This document shows, in pieces, positions 28,839 to 38,063 of a DNA stretch of 64,000 nt. The stretch comes from RPQJ01 sp963746325. GTDB taxonomy: Bacteria > Pseudomonadota > Gammaproteobacteria > Steroidobacterales > Steroidobacteraceae. The stretch covers positions 1 through 64,000 of the forward strand of contig CAVVBC010000031.1 of NCBI GenBank assembly GCA_963746325.1, given 5' to 3'. The translations under genes and the position numbers were made by a program. The notes under the pieces are model-generated. The model searched no databases, had not been told where the DNA came from, and was given only the letters and a program-made list of their open reading frames with translations. Numbering within the stretch: the stretch's first letter is position 1; every line of letters starts with the position of its first letter.

Positions 28839-29371
28839 CGCAGGGTCAACAGGTGTTCGCCATAGGCGCGAACATCGTCCCAGTTGGTGTAGTCGATGAC
28901 TGCGCTGGTGTCGGTGGGGCCGTTGGTCATGCGCATGATCAGCCGGATCATGAAGCGGTCGAGCCACGGCCAGGCCGGGTAATCGACCTTGCCCGCGATG
29001 ACCTTGAGGTCGCGTGGCTGCCAAGGCGAGAGCTGCAGGAACTTCTGCATGTAGCGATTGCCGGTCACCGTCGACTTTTCGGGCACGCGGGCCACGACCG
29101 ACACGTTGAAAAAACTGTTCGGGCGGGCATCGAGCTCGGCCCGGTGACGCGTGACGAAATCGAGCACGCTCTGGTCGTACTTGCCATAAAGCACTGGTGC
29201 CCCGAGTGCGACCACGTCGTAACGCGTCCAGTCGACGCCTTCATGGGACGCCTCGGTCAGGTCCATGGTGTCGGCCACGCCGCCGGCCGCAACGATGCTT
29301 TCGCGCAGACGACGGGCGATGCGCGCGGTGTGCCCGCCGCGGCTCATGTACAGGATCAGCACTGAGGTCAT
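28835..29371 (-). CDS. hemG: Menaquinone-dependent protoporphyrinogen IX oxidase HemG
   Basis: A flavodoxin-fold enzyme that oxidises protoporphyrinogen IX to protoporphyrin IX, with quinone as electron acceptor. The 178-residue protein aligns with E. coli HemG along its length: VLILYMSRGGHTARIARRL (FMN loop), VVALGAPVLYGKYD, NVSVVARVPEKSTVTGN and the membrane-contact stretch WPWLDRFMIRLIMRMTNGPT. It would work with HemN (54.9 kb) under low oxygen. It forms an operon with the SDR gene. Confidence 0.92.
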   Translation of the reverse strand: MTSVLILYMSRGGHTARIARRLRESIVAAGGVADTMDLTEASHEGVDWTRYDVVALGAPVLYGKYDQSVLDFVTRHRAELDARPNSFFNVSVVARVPEKSTVTGNRYMQKFLQLSPWQPRDLKVIAGKVDYPAWPWLDRFMIRLIMRMTNGPTDTSAVIDYTNWDDVRAYGEHLLTLR

Positions 29372-29489
29372 GGTCGCGTCGCCACCCTGCGGCTTGCGGA
29401 AATTGCTGTGAACATCTTAGTACAGCGCGGGTGGCGGCAAGAGTGCGAGAATTCCGCAGGCAGGCATCGCGGCAAGGAGTCGCCCCGGA

Positions 29490-30130
29490 GTGAGCTCGAG
29501 CACCTATTCGCAGCGGGAAGAGTGGCTGAACAGTGCCGTGCACGTCGTCGGCATCGTGGCGTGCTGCGTCGCGCTGCCCGTGCTCATCGTCGCCGGCCGG
29601 CAGGCTGGCGACCCCTGGTTGCTCGCGGGGGGCTGGTATTCGGCCTGAGCGCGTTGCTGATGTTCACGACTTCGGCGCTGTACCACGCGTCGCGCGATCC
29701 GGTCGTGCGGCTGCGCCTGCGGCGCTTCGATCACGCGGCGATCTACGTCCTGATTGCGGGCACGTACACACCGTTCACGCTCGGAGCCTTGCGGGGCAGC
29801 TGGGGCTGGTCGCTCGCCATCGTGATCTGGACGCTGGCCCTGGCCGGCATCGTCTTCAAGACGACGTCACTGGGCTTCCGTTTCCATCGCACGTCCGTCG
29901 TGCTGTACGTGGTCATGGGGTGGCTGGCAGTGGTCGCGATCAAGCCGCTGATGCAGGCCCTGTCACCGTTTGAACTGGCGTGGCTGGTGGCGGGGGGGCT
30001 CTGCTACACGGGCGGCGTGGCCTTCTACGTCTGGAAGAGCCGCCCGTACACCCACGCCATCTGGCACGTTTTCGTGTTCGCCGGCGTGGCCTGTCACTTC
30101 GTGACGGTGCTCAGCATAACGTCAGGCTGA
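29490..30130 (+). CDS. trhA: TrhA/hemolysin III family membrane protein (frameshifted)
   Basis: A seven-helix membrane protein of the PAQR-like family that influences membrane energetics; E. coli TrhA affects membrane-lipid homeostasis. From the GTG at 29490 (AAGGAG 11-16 bases before) it reads YSQREEWLNSAVHVVGIVAC, then is broken at the GGGGGG run 29627-29632. In the next frame it continues LVFGLSALLMFTTSALYHAS, RRFDHAAIYVLIAGTYTPFT and THAIWHVFVFAGVACHF. The Ser-His-Asp-His-His metal-site pattern of the family is preserved across these segments. Corrected length is about 213 residues. Confidence 0.88.
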
Positions 30131-30201
30131 TCGCGGCCATCGTCCGGCCGCGACCCGCCTTGCGAAGGGGTGCACGCGGAACCCTGCGGTGCCCGCGTGC
30201 A
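30131..30201. terminator. Two hairpins between convergent genes
   Basis: TCGCGGCC/GGCCGCGA (30131-30138 with 30146-30153) and TGCACGCGG/CCGCGTGCA (30171-30179 with 30193-30201) form two GC hairpins in the gap between trhA and the minus-strand gene at 30210. Neither has a U-tract, so termination is only inferred from position. Confidence 0.45.
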
Positions 30202-30209
30202 GGCCGCCG

Positions 30210-30674
30210 TCACTCCTTCTCGACGTGGACGCGCGTGCCCTTGACGGTGGACTCGACGAGCTTGACTTCGAAGTCAGGCCCCTTGCGCTTCTTGACCAGC
30301 ACGTCCTCGCCGTCGTCGACCTCGACCTTGTAGATCTTGCCGTCGAGCTTGGCCTTGAACGTGTCCCGGATGTCGCGCGCGCAGCCGTCTTCGCCACGAC
30401 CCTTCTTGAGCGTGACCAGCACGTCCTGCGGCGTGCCTTTGTCCGGCGTCACGCGGAACAGCAGCGTGCCGTCGTTATTGGCGCCTTCCGAGACCTCGAG
30501 GCGCCATTTGTTGGAGAGCTTGAGCGGGGCGGCCGGCGCGGCGTCCGCGGGCGCCAGCGCGGCGGGCTGTTCGGCGGTTGCGACGGGTGTCGTCGAGTCC
30601 TGCGCGAAGGCAGGCGCTGATCCCAGCACGAAGGAGGCGGCCAGACCGAGCAGGCCGTGAATGCGCGAATTCAT
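30210..30674 (-). CDS. Exported protein of unknown function
   Basis: A 154-residue protein with a cleavable signal (MNSRIHGLLGLAASFVLGSA, cut after AFA), an Ala/Pro/Thr linker and a lysine-rich beta domain (KLSNKWRLEVSEG, GTLLFRVTPDKGTPQDVLV, VEVDDGEDVLVKKRKGPDFE). A single Cys is in EDGCARD. I do not recognise the family. It is probably periplasmic and stands as a single gene. The 279-base gap upstream (30675-30953) contains an AT-rich patch near 30805-30840, likely promoter sequence for the plus-strand stress gene, and no gene. Confidence 0.65.
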   Translation of the reverse strand: MNSRIHGLLGLAASFVLGSAPAFAQDSTTPVATAEQPAALAPADAAPAAPLKLSNKWRLEVSEGANNDGTLLFRVTPDKGTPQDVLVTLKKGRGEDGCARDIRDTFKAKLDGKIYKVEVDDGEDVLVKKRKGPDFEVKLVESTVKGTRVHVEKE

Positions 30675-30953
30675 GATGTCGAAGCTCCTGAGTTTTGTCT
30701 GCGTGACCGGACCCGGACAGCAGATACGGTACCTCGGCCCCGACTGTCAACGGTCAGCGCGTCTGCGGGCAGGCGCCAGGCGACGTCAGCCGCGAGCGGG
30801 CCGTTGTGAAAAATTTTCCATGAAAATCAATGAATAGCCAGGAGATTTCGGTGAACTCGCAAGCTTCGCTACGGTCGGACAGTACAGGCGGGGACGAGCG
30901 CAGGGTTCGTCGTCGGTCCGAAGTCAACGACGTTGATATGGAGGTCGACATTC

Positions 30954-31332
30954 ATGGCCAATGAAAGCAATCGTGGCGGCAGCGGGGGCAGCTCGCATCG
31001 CGGCTTTGCCGCGATGGATCAGGAAAAGCAGCGCGAGATCGCCAGCAAGGGTGGCTCCGCCTCGGGCGGCAACTTTGCCAACGATCCGGAGCGTGCGCGG
31101 GAAGCCGGCCGCAAGGGTGGCGAGGTTTCCGGTGGCAATTTCGCCAACGACCCCGGACGTGCGGCCGAAGCGGGCCGCAAGGGCGGTGAAGCGTCACGCG
31201 GCGGCGGTCGCAGCGGCGAGAAACGTGGCGCAGGCAGCAGTGGCGGCGCCACCGAGCACCGGCACCGGCACCGGCACCGGCACCGGCACTACCGGCACCG
31301 ATGGTCGCAACCCGGGCGGCGGCAAGAGCTGA
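30954..31332 (+). CDS. KGG-repeat general stress protein (YciG-like), frame slipped in a repeat
   Basis: A small hydrophilic protein with the stress-induced KGG motif repeated three times: DQEKQREIASKGGSASGG, DPERAREAGRKGGEVSGG and DPGRAAEAGRKGGEASRG. As printed the frame becomes His/Arg-rich in a hexanucleotide repeat. In the neighbouring frame the same bases read as a Gly-Thr run ending TDGRNPGGGKS with a stop at 31330-31332, which is the usual C-terminus of such proteins. A one-base error near 31247-31255 is the simplest explanation. GGAGG precedes the ATG at 30954. It is probably disordered and cytoplasmic. Confidence 0.82.
31257..31300 (+). repeat. CACCGG hexanucleotide microsatellite inside the KGG gene
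   Basis: About six tandem units of CACCGG (one altered to CACTACCGG) encode a Thr-Gly run in the correct frame. The tract could slip during replication or sequencing. Confidence 0.8.
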
Positions 31333-31519
31333 GCCCGTGCGCGCCGGAGATCGCGCGACAGCGTGAACTGAGGCGTGCCTGACAAGGGGGTGCGTGGTCG
31401 CACGACCGCGCATCCCCTTTTTATTGCGCGCGCCCAGTGCCTGGGGTGCCGCCTGCAGCGCAGCTGCGATACTCACGATTGCGGGTTGCAGCGAAACGAA
31501 GCACAGTCTGCGCCAAGCC

Positions 31520-33056
31520 ATGGCAGCAGATTCAAACGCGCAGGCGCCGTCAGCGGAACCCTTGCCGACACCTTCCGGCGAGGCCGAGGTGCTCGAAGTC
31601 GCGATCGTCGGTGGCGGCTTCGGCGGGCTCTGCATGGCCATCCAGTTGCTGCGCCAGGGCGAACGACGCTTCGCGATTCTCGAGAAGGGCGGCGAGGTGG
31701 GCGGCACCTGGCGTGACAATTCCTACCCGGGTGCGGAGTGCGACGTGCAGTCGCACCTGTATTCGTTCTCCTTTGCCGGCAAGGCCGACTGGAGCCAGCG
31801 CTACGCGGGTTGGCAGGAGATCCAGCGGTACATCCTCGACACGACCGAGCGCTTTGGCGTGCGGCCCTACATCCGCTTCCGGCAGCAGGTGACCGGCCTG
31901 CATTTCGACGCTGAATCAGCGCACTGGCGCGTGACGCTGGCCTCGGGGCTCGAAATTGCGCGCACGCCACGTCGTGCTGGCGACGGGTCCGCTGCACGTC
32001 CCGCACCTCCCGCGGCTGCCGGGCATCGAGCGCTTCACCGGCAAAGTCTTTCATTCCGCGCAATGGCAGCATGACTATGACCTGGCCGGCAAGCGCATCG
32101 CAGCGATCGGCACCGGCGGCAGCGCCATCCAGTATTGTCCGCGCATCGCGCCGGCGGCTGCGCAGCTGCATGTCTTCCAGCGCACCCCGGCGTGGGTGAT
32201 TCCGCGCGATACGCGTGGCTACAGCGCGTCCGCCAAACGGCGCTTCGGACGCTTCGACGCCTGGCGCCGGCTGCACCGGGCCCGCCTGTACTGGACGAAC
32301 GAGTCAAGGGTCTGGCCCATCTTCCATCCATGGCTCGCGCGTTCGCTGCAGCGGCTGGCGCGCTGGAACCTGCGTCGCGCGGTCGGCGACGAGGCGCTGG
32401 CACGCAGGCTCACTCCGGATTACACGATCGGCTGCAAGCGCGTGCTGATCTCGAACGACTGGTATCCGATGTTCCGGCGGTCGAACGTCGAACTCGTGGA
32501 CGCAGGCATCCGCGAAATTCGCGAACGCTCGATCGTGACGACCGATGGCGTCGAGCGCCCCGTGGATTGCATCATCCTCGGCACCGGTTTCGTGGTGGAT
32601 CCACGCATCTACATGCAGGCGTTCCCGGTCACCGGCCTGCCCGGCCACGAACTCGCCCGCGATTGGGCGGCCGGAGCTGAGGCGTTCTATGGCATCTCTG
32701 TCGCGGGCTACCCCAACCTGCACCAGCTCGTGGGTCCCAACACGGCGCTCGGCCACAACTCGATCATCTTCATGATCGAAGCCCAGGTGCGGTACGTGCT
32801 CGACAGCATGCGCGTGCTGCGCCAGCGCGGCGCCGACTACCTCGACGTCGACGCGGACGAGCAGGCGCGCTTCAACGAACGCATCCAGCACGGACTGCGC
32901 GGCACGGTGTGGAGCACGGGCTGCCGCAGCTGGTACCAGCAGGACGACGGGCGCAACTTCACGATCTGGCCGTTCTCCACCTGGCGCTACTGGCTCGAGA
33001 CCCGCAGGATCGACGCCTCGAAGTACCGCTTCGGCCGCGCGCAGGCCAGGCTCTAG
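31520..33056 (+). CDS. Flavin-containing (Baeyer-Villiger type) monooxygenase, frameshifted
   Basis: An NADPH- and FAD-dependent monooxygenase of about 512 residues that would oxygenate ketones or related substrates. It has the FAD Rossmann motif VAIVGGGFGG, the EVGGTWRDNSYPGAECDVQS segment, the BVMO-type fingerprint FTGKVFHSAQW and the second Rossmann motif IAAIGTGGSAIQ. An indel near 31955-31960 splits RARHVVLATGPL from the N-terminal frame. The ATG at 31520 is preferred; a longer frame to 31394 adds a lipoprotein-like leader that would be unusual for this enzyme. It is transcribed alone, after the KGG gene. Confidence 0.88.
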
Positions 33057-33093
33057 GGAAGCTCTGCCCAGGTCCGCAAGTGACGCGTTGCGT

Positions 33094-33167
33094 GCGCTCG
33101 ATCCGGTGCCTGTCACCGAGCTTGGAAAGGCAGACACGCGCTCTGTGACAGGCACCGGATCGAGCGC
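33094..33167 (+). repeat. Palindromic repeat, copy B (perfect 23-bp arms)
   Basis: The arms at 33094-33116 and 33145-33167 are perfectly complementary over 23 bases (5' arm begins GCGCTCGATCCGGTGCC). They enclose a closing stem GAGC/GCTC around the exact loop TTGGAAAGGCAGACACGC at 33122-33139. The whole unit could fold into a 74-nt hairpin. It lies in the 354-base gap 33057-33410, head to head with copy C; apart from the two copies the gap shows nothing I can name. Confidence 0.92.
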
Positions 33168-33198
33168 TCTGGCAGCGTCGCAGGCTGGCATGTCGCAA

Positions 33199-33272
33199 GC
33201 GTCCGATCCGGGACCGTTCCCAGAGCGCGTGTCTGCCTTTCCAAGCTCGGGGAACGGTCCCGGGTCGGACGC
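33199..33272 (-). repeat. Palindromic repeat, copy C (inverted relative to B)
   Basis: The same unit on the opposite strand: arms 33199-33221 and 33250-33272 pair over 23 positions with a single A/G change (a possible G-U pair). The loop, read on the minus strand, is at 33227-33244 and is identical to copy B. The arms differ from those of B at about a third of positions, yet each still matches its own partner. The spacer between B and C is 31 bases. Confidence 0.92.
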
Positions 33273-33410
33273 GCCAGCGACGGGTCGCACTCGCGTGTTC
33301 GACGCGCGGTGCCGAATTGGAAACCGGCGCGGCTGACCTTGAGTGCTCGGTGACGACTACCGGATAGTAAGGTGACTGGGGCGGCCGCTGCGGACCTGTG
33401 CAGAGCTACC

Positions 33411-34181
33411 CTAGTCCTTGCGCGGACCTGGAAAGAACGCGTTGGTGCGCCGGATGTATTCGGCGTAACCGGGCCGCCGCTTGCCGATGTCCCGCTCGAG
33501 CAGGGTGACGCCCGACACGCGCAGCAGCAGCACGCTCATGAGCGCCGGTCCGACCAGGGCCCACCAGGCACCGGCCGACAACGCAATCAGCCCGAAGCCC
33601 CACCAGACGCAGAAATCACCGAAATAGTTGGGATGCCGCGTGAGGCCCCACAGCCCGCGATCCATGACCTGGCCTGAGTTGGCGGGATCGGCCTTGAAGC
33701 GGGCCAGCTGCCAGTCGCCCACCGCTTCGAAGTAGAGGCCCACCGCCCACAGCGCGGCGCCGGCGTAGTCGAGCACGCCGAGCGGAGATTCGTCGCCGAC
33801 GATGCCGCCGAGCAACGGCAGCGAAATGATCCAGGCCAGCACGGCCTGCAACCCGAAGACCAGGTACAGGCTTTTCCAGGTGAAGCCCGGCTCGTTGCGC
33901 CGACGAATCTTCTGGTACCGGCGGTCCTCTTCATGGCCGAGCGTGCGGCGACCAAGGTAGAGCGCCAGCCGCAGGCCCCAGACCGAGACGAGCACCAGCA
34001 GCAGTTGCGCGCGCGGCCCGAGCGGAGTGCTGGCCGCGGCATAGGCGAAGGCGGCGATCACGAACATCAGCGACCACAGCGTGTCGACGATGGTGACGTT
34101 GCGTTGCTGCACGCTGACGAGCCACGTGATGAAACCCGCGCCGAGCAGGTAGGGCAGGGCATGGACCCAGGTCTGGAGCAT
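33411..34181 (-). CDS. DUF1295 membrane protein (steroid 5-alpha-reductase fold)
   Basis: A 256-residue integral membrane protein with six to seven hydrophobic helices and the family end signature: MDRGLWGLTRHPNYFGDFCVWWG followed by RRPGYAEYIRRTNAFFPGPRK. This is the NADPH-binding region of isoprenylcysteine methyltransferase/5-alpha-reductase relatives. The substrate is unknown; in this fold it is usually a lipid or steroid. It follows the PLP dehydratase gene on the minus strand with a 75-base gap. Confidence 0.88.
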   Translation of the reverse strand: MLQTWVHALPYLLGAGFITWLVSVQQRNVTIVDTLWSLMFVIAAFAYAAASTPLGPRAQLLLVLVSVWGLRLALYLGRRTLGHEEDRRYQKIRRRNEPGFTWKSLYLVFGLQAVLAWIISLPLLGGIVGDESPLGVLDYAGAALWAVGLYFEAVGDWQLARFKADPANSGQVMDRGLWGLTRHPNYFGDFCVWWGFGLIALSAGAWWALVGPALMSVLLLRVSGVTLLERDIGKRRPGYAEYIRRTNAFFPGPRKD

Positions 34182-34256
34182 CGTGAACCTCGGTGATGAC
34201 GGGGAGGGTTCGGCGGTCGACCCGCCATTGGATTCAGGAACGGGTGTCTGGCGGCT

Positions 34257-35240
34257 TCACGCGGTGCCGATGATCTCGGCGAGCAAGGCGTCGTCGATGT
34301 TGCCTCCGGAAAGCGTCACGGCGACCGTACGGTCGTTGACGTCGAGCTTGCCCGACAGCACGCAGGCCAGCGCCACGGCGCCGCCCGGTTCGACGATCAG
34401 CTTGAGCGTGTGGGCCGCGTAAGCAATGGCCTGCCGGACCTCATGGTCCGACACGGCCAGGCCTCCGCGCAGGCGCGGCTGGTTGATCGCGAACGTGAGT
34501 TCGCCCGGCATCGGCGCGAGCAAGGCGTCGCACAACGAATGGGGAGCACCGGCCTCGTTGCGTTGGCGACGCCCCGCGACCAGCGAACGACGATGGTCGT
34601 CGTAGGCCTCGGGTTCGGCGGTCCAGATATTGGCGGTCGGCGCCAGTTCGCTGATTGCGAGCGCGACGCCTGCCGTCAACCCGCCGCCGCTGGTGCAGAC
34701 CACGACGTCGTCGAGCGTGAGGCCAAGCTTTGCGGTCTGCTCGGCGATTTCGAGGCCGACGGTGCCCTGGCCGGCGATGACGTCGGGGTCGTCGAACGAG
34801 GGCACGAGCGTCGCGCCGCGTTCGGCCGCCAGTCGCGCCGCGATCTGTTCGCGGCTCTCGTGTATGCGGTCGTACTCGACGATCTCCGCGCCCAGGTTGC
34901 GCGTGTTCTGCATCTTGGTCCGTGGGGCGTCCGCGGGCATCACGATCGTGGCCCGGATGCCGAGGCGGCGCGCTGCTTCGGCCACGCCCTGCGCGTGGTT
35001 GCCCGAGGAGAACGCCACCACTCCTGCGGCGCGCTCTGCCGTGTTCAATTGCACCAGGCGGTTCCATGCGCCCCTGAACTTGAACGAGCCCGTGTGCTGC
35101 AGGGTCTCGAGCTTCAGCAGGATGCGGCCGCCCGTCAGCGTGTCGAGCGGTGTATCGGCGAGCAGCGGAGTGCGGCGCGCGTGGCCTTCGAGGCGGCGCG
35201 CGGCTGCGCGCACGTCGTCGAAGTCTGGAATGCGAGTCAT
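34257..35240 (-). CDS. Threonine/serine dehydratase-like PLP enzyme
   Basis: A fold-type II PLP enzyme, 327 residues, catalytic domain only (no ACT domain), as in catabolic threonine dehydratase and serine racemase. The PLP lysine is in HTGSFKFRGAWNRL, the substrate loop is SSGNHAQG, and the phosphate-binding Gly loop is VVCTSGGGLTAGVA. A catabolic or racemase-like role is inferred from the absence of a regulatory domain. It diverges from the methyltransferase gene at 35291. Confidence 0.88.
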   Translation of the reverse strand: MTRIPDFDDVRAAARRLEGHARRTPLLADTPLDTLTGGRILLKLETLQHTGSFKFRGAWNRLVQLNTAERAAGVVAFSSGNHAQGVAEAARRLGIRATIVMPADAPRTKMQNTRNLGAEIVEYDRIHESREQIAARLAAERGATLVPSFDDPDVIAGQGTVGLEIAEQTAKLGLTLDDVVVCTSGGGLTAGVALAISELAPTANIWTAEPEAYDDHRRSLVAGRRQRNEAGAPHSLCDALLAPMPGELTFAINQPRLRGGLAVSDHEVRQAIAYAAHTLKLIVEPGGAVALACVLSGKLDVNDRTVAVTLSGGNIDDALLAEIIGTA

Positions 35241-35290
35241 GTCCTGGCGAACCCCTGTCCGTGCCGCGCAAATCGTCGCACCATAGGTGC

Positions 35291-36478
35291 GTGAGCGTAC
35301 CCCAATCCGATCCCCAGCCCTTGCCGGCGGGCTGCGAGCCCGCCTGCCGCGGCTGCCGTCATCGTACCCTGACCGCCGCCGCGAGCCACGCCCAGAAAAC
35401 CGCCTACCTCGAGCGCACCCTGGTGCGCTGGTCGCCGGTGCTGCAGCCGGTGCGTCCGGCTCCCGCAGATCGACGACTGGGTTATCGCGACCGGGTGACG
35501 CTGCACGCGCGGCACACCGCGGCCGACGGCTGGCGCTGCGGCCTGATGCGGCGCGACGAGCTCATCGCCATCCACGACTGTCCCGTGCACTCGGCGCGGG
35601 TCAACGGCCTCGTCGACCTGTTGCGTCGCACGCTGCCGCCGCACGCGCGGTTGCCACTCGCGTTCGTGCACGTCGCGGGCGGGCAGGCGACATTGATCGT
35701 CAAGGCGCATTCCTACGTGACTGCGGACCTCGATGCGCTGTGCGCGGCGTTGCCGGCCAGCGGCATCGACGGGCTGTGGGTCCACTGCCACCCCGCGGCG
35801 GGTCGCAAGCTGTTCGCGCGGTCGGGCTGGCACCTGGCCTGGGGCGCGCCCGTTTCGCGCGACCAGGCCGGCCTCATGCACGGACCGGCGGCCTTCCAGC
35901 AGCTCCTGCCTGAGCTGCACCGTGAGTCGGTGATGCTGGCCCGCGCGCACCTGGCCCCTGCGCCCGGCGTTGCCGTGCTCGACCTGTACTGCGGCATTGG
36001 TGCGACTCTCCGCGAGTGGGGAGACGCCGGTGCAGCGGCGCTCGGCATCGAACTGGCGGGCGGCGCAGTCGACAGTGCGCGCCGCAATGCGCCGCAGGCG
36101 ACGGTGCTGCGCGGAACCTGCGGGCAGCGGTTGCCGCAAGTGCGCGAATGGTGGGGTGACGCAGGCACGGGCGCCCGCGTGTGTTACGTCAATCCGCCGC
36201 GCTCAGGACTGGAGGCCGACGTGCTCGACGCCGTCGCGAATGAATTGCGTCCCGACCGACTGGCGTACCTCTCGTGCAGTGCGGGTACCCTGGGGCGCGA
36301 CCTGGCCGCGCTGGAACACGCCGGCTACGCAGTCAATGCCATCGTGCCCTTCGACTTTTTCCCGGGCACGCATCACGTCGAGTGCCTTGCGCTCGTCGCG
36401 CGGCACGACGCGAGCCAGGCTCACTGGATGCCGGGCACCCAGCGCTCGGCAGCAGAGGGCTGCTGCGACAACGGGTAG
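35291..36478 (+). CDS. RumA/TrmA-family RNA 5-methyluridine methyltransferase
   Basis: A SAM-dependent RNA methyltransferase of 395 residues from the GTG at 35291. N-terminal cysteines (CEPACRGCRH) and IHDCPV fit a [4Fe-4S] site. The SAM motif is VLDLYCGIGATLREW, followed by YVNPPRSGLEADVL and the catalytic Cys in LAYLSCSAGTLGRDLAAL. There is no clear TRAM domain, so it resembles RlmC-like short forms; the exact rRNA or tRNA site is not predictable. Its last 58 bases overlap the convergent S41 protease gene. Confidence 0.87.
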   Translation: MSVPQSDPQPLPAGCEPACRGCRHRTLTAAASHAQKTAYLERTLVRWSPVLQPVRPAPADRRLGYRDRVTLHARHTAADGWRCGLMRRDELIAIHDCPVHSARVNGLVDLLRRTLPPHARLPLAFVHVAGGQATLIVKAHSYVTADLDALCAALPASGIDGLWVHCHPAAGRKLFARSGWHLAWGAPVSRDQAGLMHGPAAFQQLLPELHRESVMLARAHLAPAPGVAVLDLYCGIGATLREWGDAGAAALGIELAGGAVDSARRNAPQATVLRGTCGQRLPQVREWWGDAGTGARVCYVNPPRSGLEADVLDAVANELRPDRLAYLSCSAGTLGRDLAALEHAGYAVNAIVPFDFFPGTHHVECLALVARHDASQAHWMPGTQRSAAEGCCDNG

Positions 36479-37842
36479 CGGCTGTCCGCGCGGGTCTTGG
36501 CCCGGGCGTCGGCGAATGACGTCATCACGCTCCCGCAGGCGCCGGTGTTGATCCATTGCAGCGCGCTCTGCGTCATTACGTCGGCGGAATCGCCCATTGG
36601 CGCAGCGAGCGTGTCGCTTGCTGCGCACGCGAACTGCATGGAGGACGCGAGCCCGTCGTAGTAGTCGCCCTCGCCATCGGCATTCACGGTCTTGAACGAC
36701 ACCAGGCGGAGACGGTCCTCGCAGCTGCTCGACAGGTCGAACGCCAGTTGCCCCACGGGCTTGCCGTACGTGTCGCTGCCGACGATGGCCGTCTCTACCC
36801 ACGTCCGCATCGAGTTCACGTTGATCTCGCTCGCCGACGCGGTCGCCTCCGTGGTGAGGAACGCGATGCGCACGGGGCGCACGGATTGCGCTTGCCCCAC
36901 GAAACGCTCGGTGGAGTTCTGCGCCGCCTTCGTCGCGCTGTAGACGTAGGAGAACTGCGTTTCGAGCGCGGCGCGATCGCCGCCCAGCAGGTTGTTGATC
37001 AGTTCGGAGGTGTCGACGAGCCCGCCGCCGTTGTAACGCAGGTCGATGATGAAATCACGCACGTCCTGCGCGCGAAACGTATCGAAGGCGGCGCGCAGTT
37101 GCGGGTCGGCCGTGCTGATGTAACTGCGCAGGTGCAGGTAACCGACGCCGGTCGTGCCGACGCGCGGCAGGACACGCGTGCCGAACGAATCGGGCACGGG
37201 ATCGATGGTCACCGTGCGCTTGGTCAGCGAGAGTTCGAGCGTAGCGCCGTTGCGCAGGACCCGCAGGCCGCGGCGTACGCCCGCATCGGCCGGGCCCAGC
37301 AGGTCGGAGAACGATGCACCGTTCGCGAGCGACGACGATACCGGCACGAAGCCGCTGCCGGCGTCGACAGCCACGACTTCATCGCCGCGCAGCAGGCCAG
37401 CCTCGGACGCGGGGCTGGTCTCGAACACGTCGAGGATGAACGGCCGGTTGCCCGGGTCGGTGCGGTTGCGGAACCCGAAGCCGATGAACTGACCTTCGCC
37501 GAGCAGCGAGGTCTCGGCGGCGATCGTGGTCAGGTAGCTGAAAAAGCGATCCTTGCCTTGCGCACGTGCAGTCGCCGTCAGTGCATCGAGCAGGTCTTCG
37601 GCGGTTGCGTACGCCGACAGGTCGACGCTCACTGGCAGCAGATCCGGGAACAGGTACCACTCGCGAGTGACGTCGAGCACCCATTGCTTGCGGGCGGACT
37701 CGCTGCAGGCGGTGCCCGGGGTGCCGCCGCCGCCACTGCTTGCTCCCGAGCCGCCGCCGCCGCCGCAGGCGGCGAGGAAGGTCGTGAGCGCGCTGATTGC
37801 AAGCAGCAGGGAAGGAAATGGCGGGCGAGGACAGCTGGGCAT
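36421..37842 (-). CDS. S41 family peptidase lipoprotein
   Basis: A 473-residue exported protease: lipobox TTFLAACGGGGG with a Gly/Ser linker, a helical N-region, a PDZ domain (FILDVFETSPASEAGLLRGD) and the tail-protease core with FIIDLRYNGGGLVDTSE. The catalytic Ser is in LTTEATASASEINVNSM and the general-base Lys in SDTYGKPVGQLAF. These proteases process periplasmic or unfolded proteins at their C-terminus. Overlap with the methyltransferase gene makes the two messages antisense at their ends. Confidence 0.9.
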   Translation of the reverse strand: MPSCPRPPFPSLLLAISALTTFLAACGGGGGSGASSGGGGTPGTACSESARKQWVLDVTREWYLFPDLLPVSVDLSAYATAEDLLDALTATARAQGKDRFFSYLTTIAAETSLLGEGQFIGFGFRNRTDPGNRPFILDVFETSPASEAGLLRGDEVVAVDAGSGFVPVSSSLANGASFSDLLGPADAGVRRGLRVLRNGATLELSLTKRTVTIDPVPDSFGTRVLPRVGTTGVGYLHLRSYISTADPQLRAAFDTFRAQDVRDFIIDLRYNGGGLVDTSELINNLLGGDRAALETQFSYVYSATKAAQNSTERFVGQAQSVRPVRIAFLTTEATASASEINVNSMRTWVETAIVGSDTYGKPVGQLAFDLSSSCEDRLRLVSFKTVNADGEGDYYDGLASSMQFACAASDTLAAPMGDSADVMTQSALQWINTGACGSVMTSFADARAKTRADSRYPLSQQPSAAERWVPGIQ

Positions 37843-38063
37843 GGGACGGCCGGTGGACTTGGACGACTACCAGTGTCCCGCACGCGGGGAACTTCGGCCA
37901 GAGCGCGGCGCAGAGAAGTCCGTCGGCCTTTTTTACATATGTTGGCGTGGCGGTCCGCCTCGCTGCGGCAACTTCATGAAAAGACGGGAAGTTTTGGCTC
38001 TGGCAAGGCTCTTGCAATGTCGTCCGGCATCGTCGATCAGGCGGCATGGGTTAGTCAAAGCAA

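Noticed and set aside
31257..31300. CRISPR-like direct repeats
   Set aside because: Units are 6 bases with no spacers and lie inside a coding frame; this is a microsatellite.
31394..31519. Lipoprotein signal on the flavin monooxygenase
   Set aside because: The upstream in-frame stretch resembles a lipobox by chance; the family is cytoplasmic, and the ATG at 31520 fits the usual distance to the FAD motif.
33088..33336. Small open frames translating the repeat (GKADTRS, ERQTRA or ARVCLSK peptides)
   Set aside because: They arise from the palindromic repeat in different frames; no ribosome sites, and the pattern is explained by DNA or RNA structure.
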